Origin: Casuarina equisetifolia | Lineage: Eukaryota; Streptophyta; Magnoliopsida; Fagales; Casuarinaceae | Length of the DNA: 64,000 nt | Assembly: GCA_028551475.1 (NCBI GenBank) | Contig: CM052361.1 | Location: 193,501-257,500 of the forward strand | Reading direction: 5' to 3' | Part shown: in pieces, positions 11,472-22,892 of the stretch | Numbering within the stretch: the stretch's first letter is position 1 | Layout of the letters: the number at the start of each line of letters is the position of its first letter | Made by a program: the position numbers and the translations under genes | The notes under the pieces: model-generated | What the model was told of the DNA's origin: nothing | Database searches by the model: none | What the model saw: only the letters and a program-made list of their open reading frames with translations

Positions 11472-11900
11472 TGATAACTCTATTTTTATAGAGTTATTTT
11501 ACCTATTTTTTAGGCAATAAATAATACAATGTTTATGAGAAAATATTTGAACTCCTTTTATTTATTTGAATTTGTCTTGTTTTTGTAGCACAAGGAGAAA
11601 AGGGATGAACATGGAGAACCTGATGCTTATTGTGTGGCAAAATTATAATATCAAGATCAAGAAAGTCAAGATGGGCTTGGGCTTTGGATAATTGTTATTA
11701 GATTTTCTATTGTTATTGGATTTTCTATTTAAATAGAAAACCCAGTCATGTTAGGAATTCAAGTCTCAATTAATTTAGGAGTTCAAAACCCAATTGTTTT
11801 AGGTCTCTAAAACTCAATTGTTTTAGGTCTCTAAAACCCAATTGTTTTAGGTCTCTAAAACCTAATTCTACTACTCCTTTTCAACATAGAAGTTCCACCA
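11472..11900 (+). mobile_element. Fragment of an LTR related to that at 3498
   Basis: The sequence from 11472 starts TGATAACTC and shares its first roughly 70 bp closely with the Ty3/gypsy LTR at 3498, including the inverted motif AACTCTATTTTTATAGAGTT. It then diverges but keeps a similar layout. No internal domain or second LTR is adjacent, so it is either a decayed solo LTR of a sister family or a fragment. Its right end is uncertain. Confidence 0.55.
11791..11862 (+). repeat. 24-bp tandem repeat, three copies
   Basis: Three near-identical copies of a 24-bp unit with core CAATTGTTTTAGGTCTCTAA start at 11791, 11815 and 11839, within the LTR-like fragment. Confidence 0.9.
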
Positions 11901-12671
11901 AGTGCACTCTTACGATTTATGATCTTTTCAGGACCGAACTCCACCTTTACTAATCAAAAGGTATTGAGCAGAAATAATACTCTGCACCTCGCGCTTCCTC
12001 CCTCCTAGTCTCTAGACAAACGCATAAACAAATACATATATCGATGATTTACATAGCTCCAAAATTGGTGTTATTCTTTGATAAGAGGCTAATCGTTTAT
12101 GAATGCTTTAAATAACTAACAACCAAAACCAGCCCAAACTTTCAACTGTGTTCAACATTGTGCCTAACAATGTTTCCTTTGCTAACTGTAACTAGCATCA
12201 CAGACTACCAGCCTCCATTTTCATTGTCATTTGCACATGTGCAGCAGTATGGCTTACTAATGCAGTACATCATTGTAGCATCAGAATAATGAGTATCTAG
12301 AGCCCTTATCTTCATTTCTTTCTTTTCTTTTTCTTCAGAAAGTATGATAGAAGAAACTAAAATTTTCATACGAGATTCAACAATTTCCTTCTTCCAAAAA
12401 GTTTTCCTTTCAAAAGAAAAAAGAGTCTTTCTTTTGACGAAGAAGAATTCCTTGTATTCTCTTCATAATTTCTCAAATCATGTAAATTTGTGGAAGTTCT
12501 ACTTTCTATTTTAGATTCGATGTACTTTCAGAATTTTTCTGTCCTATTTTTCAGCACCATGGTCACTGTAATTAAGCCTAAATGTCACCCAGACCCTAAC
12601 GTAACAATCCCAAAAATGAAATTTCTCATCCACGAATCTGCAGCTAAGTTTCATAAGTTATGCCGTATTAC
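11901..12671. other. Non-coding stretch, nothing recognised
   Basis: Low-complexity TTCTTT/TTTC tracts near 12310-12450 and otherwise unremarkable AT-rich sequence downstream of the last recognised MED15 exon. No supported gene. Confidence 0.5.
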
Positions 12672-14987
12672 CTTTTGATGAACTTCCTCTTGCCAATCAC
12701 CCCCATTTGTATGTCCTGTCTAAGCTGTGGAATCTGGAGATGCTATAAAGATACATACATCTTAAACCACAACAAAACACTCTTCTTAGAAGGAAAACTA
12801 ATTTCAAGAAGGCTAACTGAGAAAGATTGACACTACTGAAAAAAGAGAAAAATGATATACATATGATGTCAATCTTCAATGTGAAACGCTAAATATGTAA
12901 ACATGCCTAATCAAGATTGAGTGCCGTCATTAAACAAAATTTCCTTAAAGGCCTCCATAGCTTATTTGCGCCATAGTGTTCAATATAATCAATTTCATTG
13001 CCTAGGTGGGTAAGAATTTGATCTCTCATTCTTTAAGTATTAAGGAAATCAAGTTGGGATAAGGATGGAACTTTGGCTCTAAGTTGGCATGTCCCACCAC
13101 AACATCACAGGATTGATGAATCATCATTGATCATGATCACTATCTATTTATTAAACTTGCTATGATATATTACATTGTCCAACCAGCATTATAGCTTATT
13201 TGTTCCAAGGTTCTTTTACCAAAATCTACAGAAAAAGGAAAAAACACACTCGCATTCTTGTGTGCTCATCAATAATCTTCCGATGTGGAGGAAAAATAAG
13301 CCCTTTTTAGACCAACCAGAGGAATTGCGTCCTTGTTCACAAAAACGCACTTAAGCATGTGTACCAATATATATCCACATTAATTTGCATCCATGTACGA
13401 ATGTACATATGTCCATATGTATGTAGGTCAGTACATATTGTTTGAATATTAGTGAAGTATCCATTTGCCAAAATAAAAACCATGAAATTAGGGAAGCAAC
13501 AGGATGACTATCAAATATGAAAGTAAAATCATGCACAACACTCTTCATACCTGGGTCTGGGGGCTTGTTGCTACTGGCAGTATGGTTTGATGACAAAGAA
13601 TTGGCCATAAGATTCCGAGAGTTAGTTTCCATTGTAGGCACCTTCAGAGATAATTTTTGAAAATAATCTGACTGCAAATAGGGGTCAATAAAAAAAGAAA
13701 AAACCTTCAGAGATATTTTTTGAAAATAATCTGACTGCAAATAGGGGTCAATTAAAAAAAAAAGTTAAAATATCATGCCAATGTAGGATGGAAAAGAAGA
13801 AGGGGGAAAGAAATACAGCTTTTGTAAGTATACATACACAAAATGTACATATACGCAGCAAGAAAACAAAATCCATTTTATATTGATTCTGCAACCATAC
13901 ATGCACAAAAACATATTAGAAATATTATAGGAGCATTATGACGTAGTACCTGGCTTACAGCAGCAGTATAAATCTCTTCCTCCAACCTTATGGCTAGTTT
14001 CTTGAGTTCATTTAACTTTTCTTGACCAGAAACAGGAGGATGCTTCTTCAACATATTCATTCTATAAGCATAACAGATATTCTTAACAAATGCTGGCACA
14101 CAGGGATTGAAATTGGCAATAATGCTGACTTTGAGGAACTTCAGCCACAAAAATGTCAGGAGAAACCATAAACAGTAAACACAGTTTCATTAAATTTAAA
14201 ATGAATAAAGAACAATTGAATTTCTCCAGGAAAACAAAGTAGCAGTAAGGCAACACATAACTGTTCAAGCTTCGCCATCTAGAGGCCACAACTTGGAGCT
14301 CCAAAAAAATGCTCAGTTAAGAAGGGAAAGAAAGTAAGGTCAGCCGCCTGTCCCCAAAAGTGGGGGTTATTGGCGGAGTGTTTTTCAACACTGCACAACA
14401 ATTTCCTTTGTGACTAAGCTTAGAAATAGAAACCATTCACAGAGACCATAAAACTTATATTGTTGATCTTCAATATATTTCATTGTAAAGAACAAGCTAA
14501 CTTTTCTTTCTGGGTAAGTAAGAATGGTATAAAATGTGGGTAAAGTGTTCCAATCATCAACCAGATGACAGCACACTCTGCTTTCAGATGACAGACCCCA
14601 GGTGTTCCAGAAAAATTCTCTCCCAATTCTCGATTACATGTTAACATCATCTTTTCTTTCTAATTTCTGACACAGTATTATCCCTTGTAGTCCAAAGGCC
14701 TCTGGTAAAACAACCATTAAAGTCATATCCTTCTAGATATAATTATATAAATAAAAAAAATCAAACAGTATCAGGAAAAGCTTAGCAAAATAGCAATATA
14801 ATCTATTGATTTAACAAGCAAAAAAGGATGAAGACAGAGAGAATCACATTTGGTCGACAATTCCTTGACGAGCATCAGACGACAATTGGGCCCTCCAATC
14901 GCCGGTGTTCAAGGCAGATTCCCCTCCGCCTCCTTCTCCATCCACGCGGCCTGGACTCGAAGCGGGCTTCAAGTTGTTGGAAACCAT
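12672..14987 (-). pseudogene. MED15: MED15-like gene, 5' exons with KIX domain, interrupted by a stop
   Basis: MED15 is a tail subunit of Mediator; its N-terminal KIX domain binds transcription activators. Exons read on the minus strand: 14987-14848 (start ATG; DWRAQLSSDARQGIVDQ), 14061-13950 (KHPPVSGQEKLNELKKLA), 13671-13551 (QKLSLKVPTMETNSRNLMA, then NKPPDPG) and 12742-12672 (NGGDWQEEVHQK). Phases 2, 0, 1 and 0 join correctly and the order matches plant MED15 proteins. In the last exon an in-frame TAG (12720-12718) stands where family members have glutamine (CAG), so one C-to-T change ends the frame. The rest of a protein that normally exceeds 1000 residues is absent; beyond lie an LTR fragment, AT-rich repeats and kinesin exons. 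Inferred to be a truncated pseudogene, though the start and KIX part look well preserved. Confidence 0.88.
13641..13757 (-). repeat. 62-bp tandem duplication spanning a MED15 splice acceptor
   Basis: The block from 13641 is repeated from 13703. Each copy carries a polypyrimidine tract and acceptor (TTTGCAG) followed by the start of exon 3 (SDYFQK). The gene therefore has two competing acceptors; only the one nearer 13671 continues into the open exon. Confidence 0.9.
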
Positions 14988-16009
14988 CGAATTCTAGAAC
15001 AACTTATGACCAAATAGAACACCGACCTCCACAGCGACAAAATCAGACTCAACTTCCAGGCGTTCAGGCTAGAAAGCAGACGATAACTACGAAGCCCGTT
15101 TCTGATTTCCCATATTTGCAGAAAGAAAGAGAGAGAGTGAGAGAGACGGTGTACAAGGGAGGAATGCATGGATAAAGTTGCATTGGGAATCGACGAAAAA
15201 CGCATGCGATATCCTGCATGTTTGTTTCCTTCGTGGTGTGACGCTTTGTCATGGCGAACCACAAGAATGACAATTGGGTTAGATTCAGCTCCTTACGTGT
15301 AAGTCATGCCAGTCCGCACAATCACGAATTCCAAACCAACCTCTCTGTCACTTCCTTACCTTTTTCATTACTTCCAACGACAAAACAGGGTGCTAACTTA
15401 ATTGTCTGCCCCGGCACACAGAATCAAGGTCCTTTTCGAGTAACCTCTGGAGCCTTGACGTATCATATAAACCAGTTTCTACTTTGTTTAACAAAATCAT
15501 GCGAAGAATTCATGCGGACCTCAAGCTCTGAACTGCCTGTATGAACGATGCGGCCTTTCTCTTGCACGGAGTACCCAAAAGATTAAAGGAAGCAAGACTG
15601 CGGCTAAAACCATACCCAACCCAATACGGATCAGTTTAATGATATCTCTAATGGCTTCTCAAACAAGAGGGCAGTCCTCAATGTGAAAATGAGGGGTCAA
15701 ACGGCCTGCATTCCTGCAGTTACCGGATTCTGAAACCTTGCAAACATGTTTTCTCCACTCCTTCAAAATACAGAAGGAGGGTACTGGGACTTCCCATACA
15801 AAAGGATGGATCAAATATCTTTTCCTTGACTTCCTGCAAATAACTGCGCATATGAGAACCGAAAAAGAACTATAAAGTTTGGTTCTAAGATGAAAAAGAA
15901 TAAGATTGCTGAAACCCAAGTATGTTCTACGTTTGTTGTTTTCTTATAAATCGATTTTAAGAGAAAAATAAGCCTTCTATTATTGCTAGAAAATTGGTCC
16001 TTAAATCCA
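14988..16009. other. 5' flank of the MED15-like gene, no supported gene
   Basis: Contains a GA/CT-rich stretch near 15120-15150, likely part of the MED15 leader or promoter. Short open frames near 15540-15919 on the minus strand are interrupted by a stop and match nothing I recognise. Confidence 0.5.
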
Positions 16010-16912
16010 ATGAAGAAACATACACATACAGCTGATTTCTAAATTAATCACCCCATTTAAATCTTCTAGTTTATTTTTAAATCCAAAAGTTAGAATTTAA
16101 ATTTTAAACATGATTTGAATTTTTAGATTTTAAATATAATGGCTTGATTTACAGAACTTTAAATCTTACCATTTGAATTTGAAAACGGAAAATTTATTGA
16201 TCAATTTTACATCAACTACTTGATTTTAATTTACATATTGATTTCTAAATTAACAACCCCATTTAAATCTTCTAGTTTATTTTTAAATACGATGGTTGGA
16301 ATTTAAATTTGAAACTTGAAATTTTTAGATTTTAAATCTAATGGCTTGATTTAAATATGTCATATGACTTTTAAGTCAACTTTATGATTTAAACCATTAG
16401 TCTAATTTGAATATGCATATTGACTTTTAAATTAATAGCTGCTTAAATCTTTGGGTTTATTTTTAAATTTAAATGTTGGAATTTAAATCTAAAATTCGAT
16501 TTTATACTTACAACTTGTAGATCCAATGATTAGATTTAAGTCTTCCATATGATTTTCAAATAGACAATATGATTTAAGTTTGTTCCTCAATTTTAAATTA
16601 GTGGCTTGATTCAAATATGCACTTCAATGTTTAAGTTAACACGATAAGTTAAATCTTTTGGGTTATTATACATCCAACATTTGTATTTTTAATCTAAAAT
16701 TTGATTTTAAACTTGTAGATTTTAGATCCAACTCCTAGATTTAAGTCTACCATACAATTTTCAAATTGATTGTAGTCCTCCCGCCTTTAATATAAAAATT
16801 AATATGCTTATTTAAATCAAACCATTGATTTAAAACTAATCAGAAAATTTAAATCTTACCATTTGAATTTGAAAATGGAAAATTTACTAATCAATTTTAC
16901 ATCAACTACTTG
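16010..16912 (-). repeat. Inverted arm of the AT-rich array
   Basis: This block is the reverse complement of array units that follow it. The landmark appears reversed (TGTAGTCCTCCCGCC, near 16770-16785) and the TTTAAATC blocks appear as GATTTAAA. Orientation switches at about 16912, giving an imperfect inverted repeat with arms of up to about 900 bp. Confidence 0.85.
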
Positions 16913-19900
16913 ATTTTCTGATTAGTTTTAAATCAATGGCTTTATTTAAATAAGCATATTAATTTTTATATTAACGGCGGGAGGACTACATTCAATTTGA
17001 AAATTGTATGGTAGACTTAAATCTAAGAATTGGATTGCAAATCTATAGGTTTAAAATCAAATTTTAGATTAAAAATACAAATGTTGGATGTATAATAACC
17101 CAAAACATTTAACTTATCCTGTTAATTTAAACATTGATGTGCATATTTGAATCAAGCCACTAATTTAAAATTCATCAACAAATTTAAATCATATTGTCTA
17201 TTTGAAAATCATATGGAAGACTTAAATCTAATCATTCGATCTACAAGTTGTAAGTATAAAATCGAATTTTAGATTTAAATTCCAACATTTAAATTTAAAA
17301 ATAAACTAAAGATTTAAGCAGCTATTAATTTAAAAGTCAATATGCATATTGAAATTAGACAAATGATTTAAATCATAAAGTTGATTTAAAAGTAATATGA
17401 CATATTTAAATCAAGCCATTAGATTTAAAATCTAAAAATTTCAAATCATGTTTAAAATTTAAATTTCAACCATCGGATTTAAAAATAAATTAGAAGATTT
17501 AAATGGGGTTGTTAATTTAGAAATCAATATGTAAATTAAAATCAAGTAGTTGATGTAAAATTGATCAGTAAATTTTCCGTTTTCAAATTGTATACGATAT
17601 TTAAATTCAAATAGTTGGATTAAGAAATAAATTGGAAGATTTAAATCCTTTAGCGGTTAATATAAAAATTAATATGCCTATTTAAATGAAGCCATTGATC
17701 CAAAAATTGATCAACCAATTTTAAAATCCTATACCACATTTAAATCCAAACAATTTGAATTTGGAAACAAATGCAAAGATTTATAGTTGATCGTCAATTT
17801 AAGATTTAAATATTTTGATTTATTTTTAATTTCAACTATTTGGATTTAAATGTGGCATACAATTTTAGAATCAAATGGTAAGATTTAAATTTTCTAATTA
17901 GTTTTAAATCAATGGCTTCATTTAAATAAGCATATTAATTTTTATATCAACGGCGGGAGGACTATATTCAATTTGAAAATTGTATGGTAGACATAAATCT
18001 AGGAATTGGATCTAAAATCTATAGGTTTAAAATCAAATTTTAGATTAAAAATACAAATGTTGGATGTATAATAACCCAAAAGATTTAACTTATCCTGTTA
18101 ACTTAAACATTGATGTGCATCTTTGAATCAAACCACTAATTTAAAATTCATCAACAAGCTTAAATCATATGGAAGACTTAAATCTAATCATTGGATCTAC
18201 AAGTTCTAAGTATAAAATTGAATTTTAGATTTAAATTCCAACATTTAAATTTAAAAATAAACCAAAAGATTTAAGCAGCTATTAATTTAAAAGTCAATAT
18301 GCATATTCAAATTAGACCAATGATTTAAATCATAAAGTTGATTTAAAAGTCACATGACATATTTAAATCAAGTCATTACATTTAAAATCTAAAAATTTCA
18401 AATCATGTTTAAAATTTAAATTCCAACCATCGGATTTAAAAATAAACTAGAAGATTTAAATGGGGCATTAATTTAGAAATCAATATGTAAATTAAAATCA
18501 AGTAATTGATGTAAAAGTGATCAGTAAATTTTTCGTTTTCAAATTATATACCATATTTAAATTCAAATAATTGGATTAAGAAATAAATTGGAAGATTTAA
18601 ATCCTTTAGCCGTTAATATAAAAATTATATGCCTATTTAAATGAAGCCATTGATTTAAAAATTGATCAGCCAATTTTAAAATCTTATGCCACATTTAAAT
18701 CCAAACAATTTGAATTTAGAAACAAATGTTGGATGTATAATAATCCAAAAGATTTAACTTATCCTGTTAATTTAAACATTGATTTGCATCTTTGAATCAA
18801 GCCACTAATTTAACATATTGTCTATTTGAAAATCATATGGAAGACTCAAATCTAATCATTCGATCTACAAGTTGTAAGTATAAAATTGAATTTTAGATTT
18901 AAATTCCAACACTTAAATTTAAAAATAACCCAAAAGATTTAAGCAGCTATTAATTTAAAAGTTAATATGCATATTCAAATTAGACCAATGATTTAAATCA
19001 TAAAGTTCATTTAAAAGTCATATGACATATTTAAATCAAGCCATTAGATTTAAAATCTAAAAATTTCAAGTTTCAAATTTAAATTCCAACCATCGGATTT
19101 AAAAATAAACTAGAAGATTTAAATGGGGTTGTTAATTTAGAAAATCAATATGTAAATTAAGATCAAGTAGTTTATGTAAAATTGATCAGTAAATTTTCCG
19201 TTTTCAAATTCAAATGGTAAGATTTAAATTTTCTGATTAGTTTTAAATCAATGGCTTCATCTAAATAAGCATATGAATTTTTATATTAATGGCGGGAGGA
19301 TTACATTCAATTTGAAAATTGTATGGTAGACTTAAATCTAGAAATTAGATCTAAAATCTATAGGTTTAAAATCAAATTTTAGATTAAAAATACAAATGTT
19401 GGATGTATAATAACCCAAAACATTTAACTTATCCTGTTAATTTAAACATTGATGTGCATATTTGAATCAAGCCACTAATTTAAAATTGATCAACAAACTT
19501 AAATCATATTGTCTATTTGAAAATCATATGGAAGACTCAAATCTAATTATTCGATCTATAAAATCGAATTTTAGATTTAAATTCCAACATTTAAATTTAA
19601 AAATAACCCAAAAGATTTAAGCAGCTATTAATTTAAAAGTCAATATGCATATTCAAATTAGACTAATGATTTAAATCATAAAGTTGATTTAAAAGTCATA
19701 TGACATATTTAAATCAAGCCATTAGATTTAAAATCTAAAAATTTCAAATCATGTTTAAAATTGGAATTCCAACCATCGGATTTAAAAATAAACTAGAAGA
19801 TTTAAATGTGGTTGTTAATTTAGAAATCAATATGTAAATTAAAATCAAGTAGTTGATGTAAAATTGATCAGTAAATTTTTTGTTTTCAAATTCAAGTGGT

Positions 19901-21800
19901 AAGATTTAAATTTTCTGATTAGTTTTAAATCAATGGTTTCATTTAGATAAGCATATTAATTTTTATATTAACGGCGGGAGAATTACATTCAATTTGAAAA
20001 TTCTATGGTAGACTTAAATCTAGGAATTGGATCTAAAATCTATAGGTTTAAAATCAAATTTTAGATTAAAAATACAAATGTTGGATGTATAATAATCCAA
20101 AAGATTTAACTTATCCTGTTAACTTTAACATTGATATGCATATTTGAATCAAGCCACTAATTTAAAATTGATCAACAAACTTAAATCATATTGTCCATTT
20201 GAAAATCATATGGAAGACTTAAATCTAATCATTGGATCTACAAGTTGTAAGTATAAAAACAAATTTTAGATTTAAATTCCAACATTTAAATTTAAAAATA
20301 AACCAAAAGATTGAAGCAGCTATCAATTTAAAAGTCAATATGCATATTCAAATTAGACCAATGATTTAAATCATAAAGTTCATTTAAAAGTAATATGACA
20401 TATTTAAATCAAGCCATTACATTTAAAATCTAAAAAATTTCAGGTTTCAAATTCAAATTCCAACCATCGGATTTAAAAATAAACTAGAAGATTTAAATGA
20501 GGTTGTTAATTTAGAAATCAATATGTAAATTAAAATCAAGTAGTTGATGTAAAATTGATCAGTAAATTTTCCATTTTCAAATTCAAATGGTAAGATTTAA
20601 ATTTTCTGATTAGTTTTAAATCAATGGCTTCATTTAAATAAGCTTATGAATTTTTATATTAACGGTGGGAGGAGTACATTCAATTTGAAAATTCTATGGT
20701 AGACTTAAATCTAGGAATTGGATCTAAAATCTATAGGTTTAAAATCAAATTTTAGATTAAAAATACAAATGTTGGATGTATAGTAACCCAAAAGATTTAA
20801 CTTATCCTGTTAACTTAAACAATGATGTGCATATTTGAATCAAGCCACTAATTTAAAATTGATCAACAAACTTAAATCATATTGTCTATTTGAAAATCAT
20901 ATGGAAGACTTAAAGCTAGTCATTGGATCTACAAGTTGTAAGTATAAAATCAAATTTTAGATTTAAATTCCAACATTTAAATTTAAAAATAAATCAAAAG
21001 ATTTAAGCAACTATTAATTTAATAGTCAATATGCATATTCAAATTAGACGAATGATTTAAATCATAAAGTTGATTTAAAAGTCATATGACATATTTAAAT
21101 CAAGCCGTTAGATTTAAAATCTAAAAGTTTCAAATCATGTTTAAAATTGGAATTCCAACCATCGGATTTAAAAATAAACTAGAAGATTTAAATGGGGTTG
21201 TTAATTTAGAAATCAATATGTAAATTAAAATCAAGTAGTTGATGTAAAATTGATCAGTAAATTTTACGTTTTTAAATTGTATACCATATTTAAATTCAAA
21301 TAATTGGATTAAGAAATAATTTAGAAGATTTAAATCCTTTAGCCGTTAATATAAAAATTAATATGCCTATTTAGATGAAGCCATTGATTTAAAAATTGAT
21401 CAGCCAATTTTAAAATCTTATGCCACATTTAAATCCAAACAATTTAAATTTAGAAACAAATGCAAAGATTTAAAGTTAATCGTCAATTTAAGATTTAAAT
21501 ATTTTGATTTATTTTTAATTTAAATAAGCATATTAATTTTTATATTAATGGCGGGAGGGCTACATTCAATTTGAAAATTGTATGGTAGACTTAAATCTAG
21601 GAATTGGATCTAAAATCTATAGGTTTAAAATCAAATTTTAGATTAAAAATACAAATGTTAGATTGATAATAACCCAAAATATTTAACTTATCCTATTATT
21701 TTAAACATTGATGTGCATATTTGAATCAAGCCACTAATTTAAAATTCATCAACAAACTTAAATCATATTGTCTATTTGAAAATCATATGGAAGACTTATA
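16913..21800 (+). repeat. AT-rich tandem array, unit about 686 bp with variants
   Basis: The GC landmark GGCGGGAGG or a close variant recurs near 16978, 17951, 19291, 19975, 20664 and 21550. Spacings are about 973, 1340, 684, 689 and 886 bp: a basic unit near 686 bp with internal insertions or deletions. Between landmarks the order of blocks is conserved, with TTTAAA or ATTTAAAT roughly every 30-50 bp. No open frames, TIRs or LTR ends were recognised. It belongs to the same family as 10040-11330. Possible nature: a satellite-like or non-autonomous element-derived repeat. Confidence 0.9.
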
Positions 21801-22892
21801 CGAAATCATTCGAAAGTGCAACCTGATATTCAACATGACACTGAATCCTCCATAGCATGCTATGATAGATAACCATTTGGCAGACATGATTGACTGAGAC
21901 GGGCAACTTTAGGGGGTTTGTGAACAAGCGAAGAACATTGTCAGCGAAGATCAAATCCGAATAACTAATGGTACTGTAGGTTGAAGAAATTTTGTTCCCT
22001 TTCCATGCAAGAAAATGAAAAGCATCACAGAATTTGAAAAAGAAAAATACCTAAGAACAGTAACAGTATTAATTTTAGCTTCATATGTGAGGTTGTGTTC
22101 ATTTTACAGGCAAAAGAGTGATAAGAATTACATCTAAGTTAAGGGATTTCCAATTAACCTTCTAAATACGGTCAATCAACCAACCCAAGCACAAATGAAG
22201 TGCACAAAAAGCCAAGTTGACCAAAAAAAAAATTACGCATTTATAAAGTAGAGAAGATGAATCTCTTTCTTTTACTTCTTTCACTTAATTTTCTCAGCAG
22301 CTAAATGCATATTACTCCAAGCGAATAGACCAAAGACAAAATATGTTGTTATACATATAGTGTGGATATCCAGTCTTACATCTAAAAACATTTAGGTTGT
22401 GCATGTCTAAAATCCCGTTAGTACAAGTACACATGTCAGTATCTAGAGGTGCACATATCTGTGAATCAATTCCTCCATTAGAATTACATATGGTCGATAG
22501 TTTACCTGGATGATTTCTTTCTAACTGCATCAGTCACAGCAATTCAAATGACTTCTTTAACGGCACCAGTGGAGGTACCAAACCTGGAGCAGACACTTTA
22601 TTCAAAAGCACCCAATGCTGAATCCCAAGGCCCATAGAGTCCAATAGGGAGGTTTTCATCACCATAACTAAGTGGTGCACGCATAATTGATATGACAAGG
22701 AACCTTCGTTAATCTAACAACCACATAACTCAATCCACTTGCTGCTCCATTAAAGCAAGTCTGGCAAGCCCGTGATCCCCTATCTTTCATCTATATGCTA
22801 CCAGTAAGATTCCAAATGGAGAGTAATTTTATGATTATCTAATTGAATCTAAGAAGAAAAGTTTCTGGAACTTACAAAAATATGGAACTTAA
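21801..22892. other. Intergenic, RNASEH2A 3' flank
   Basis: Unique sequence after the array. On the minus strand it would include the 3' UTR of RNASEH2A, with an AATAAA at 22602-22597 about 290 nt past the stop codon as a candidate polyadenylation signal. No other gene is supported. Confidence 0.5.

Noticed and set aside
15540..15919. Possible exon(s) on the minus strand with a hydrophobic segment (LGMVLAAVLLPLIFWVL)
   Set aside because: Interrupted by a TGA, no splice or family support, and short enough to arise by chance.
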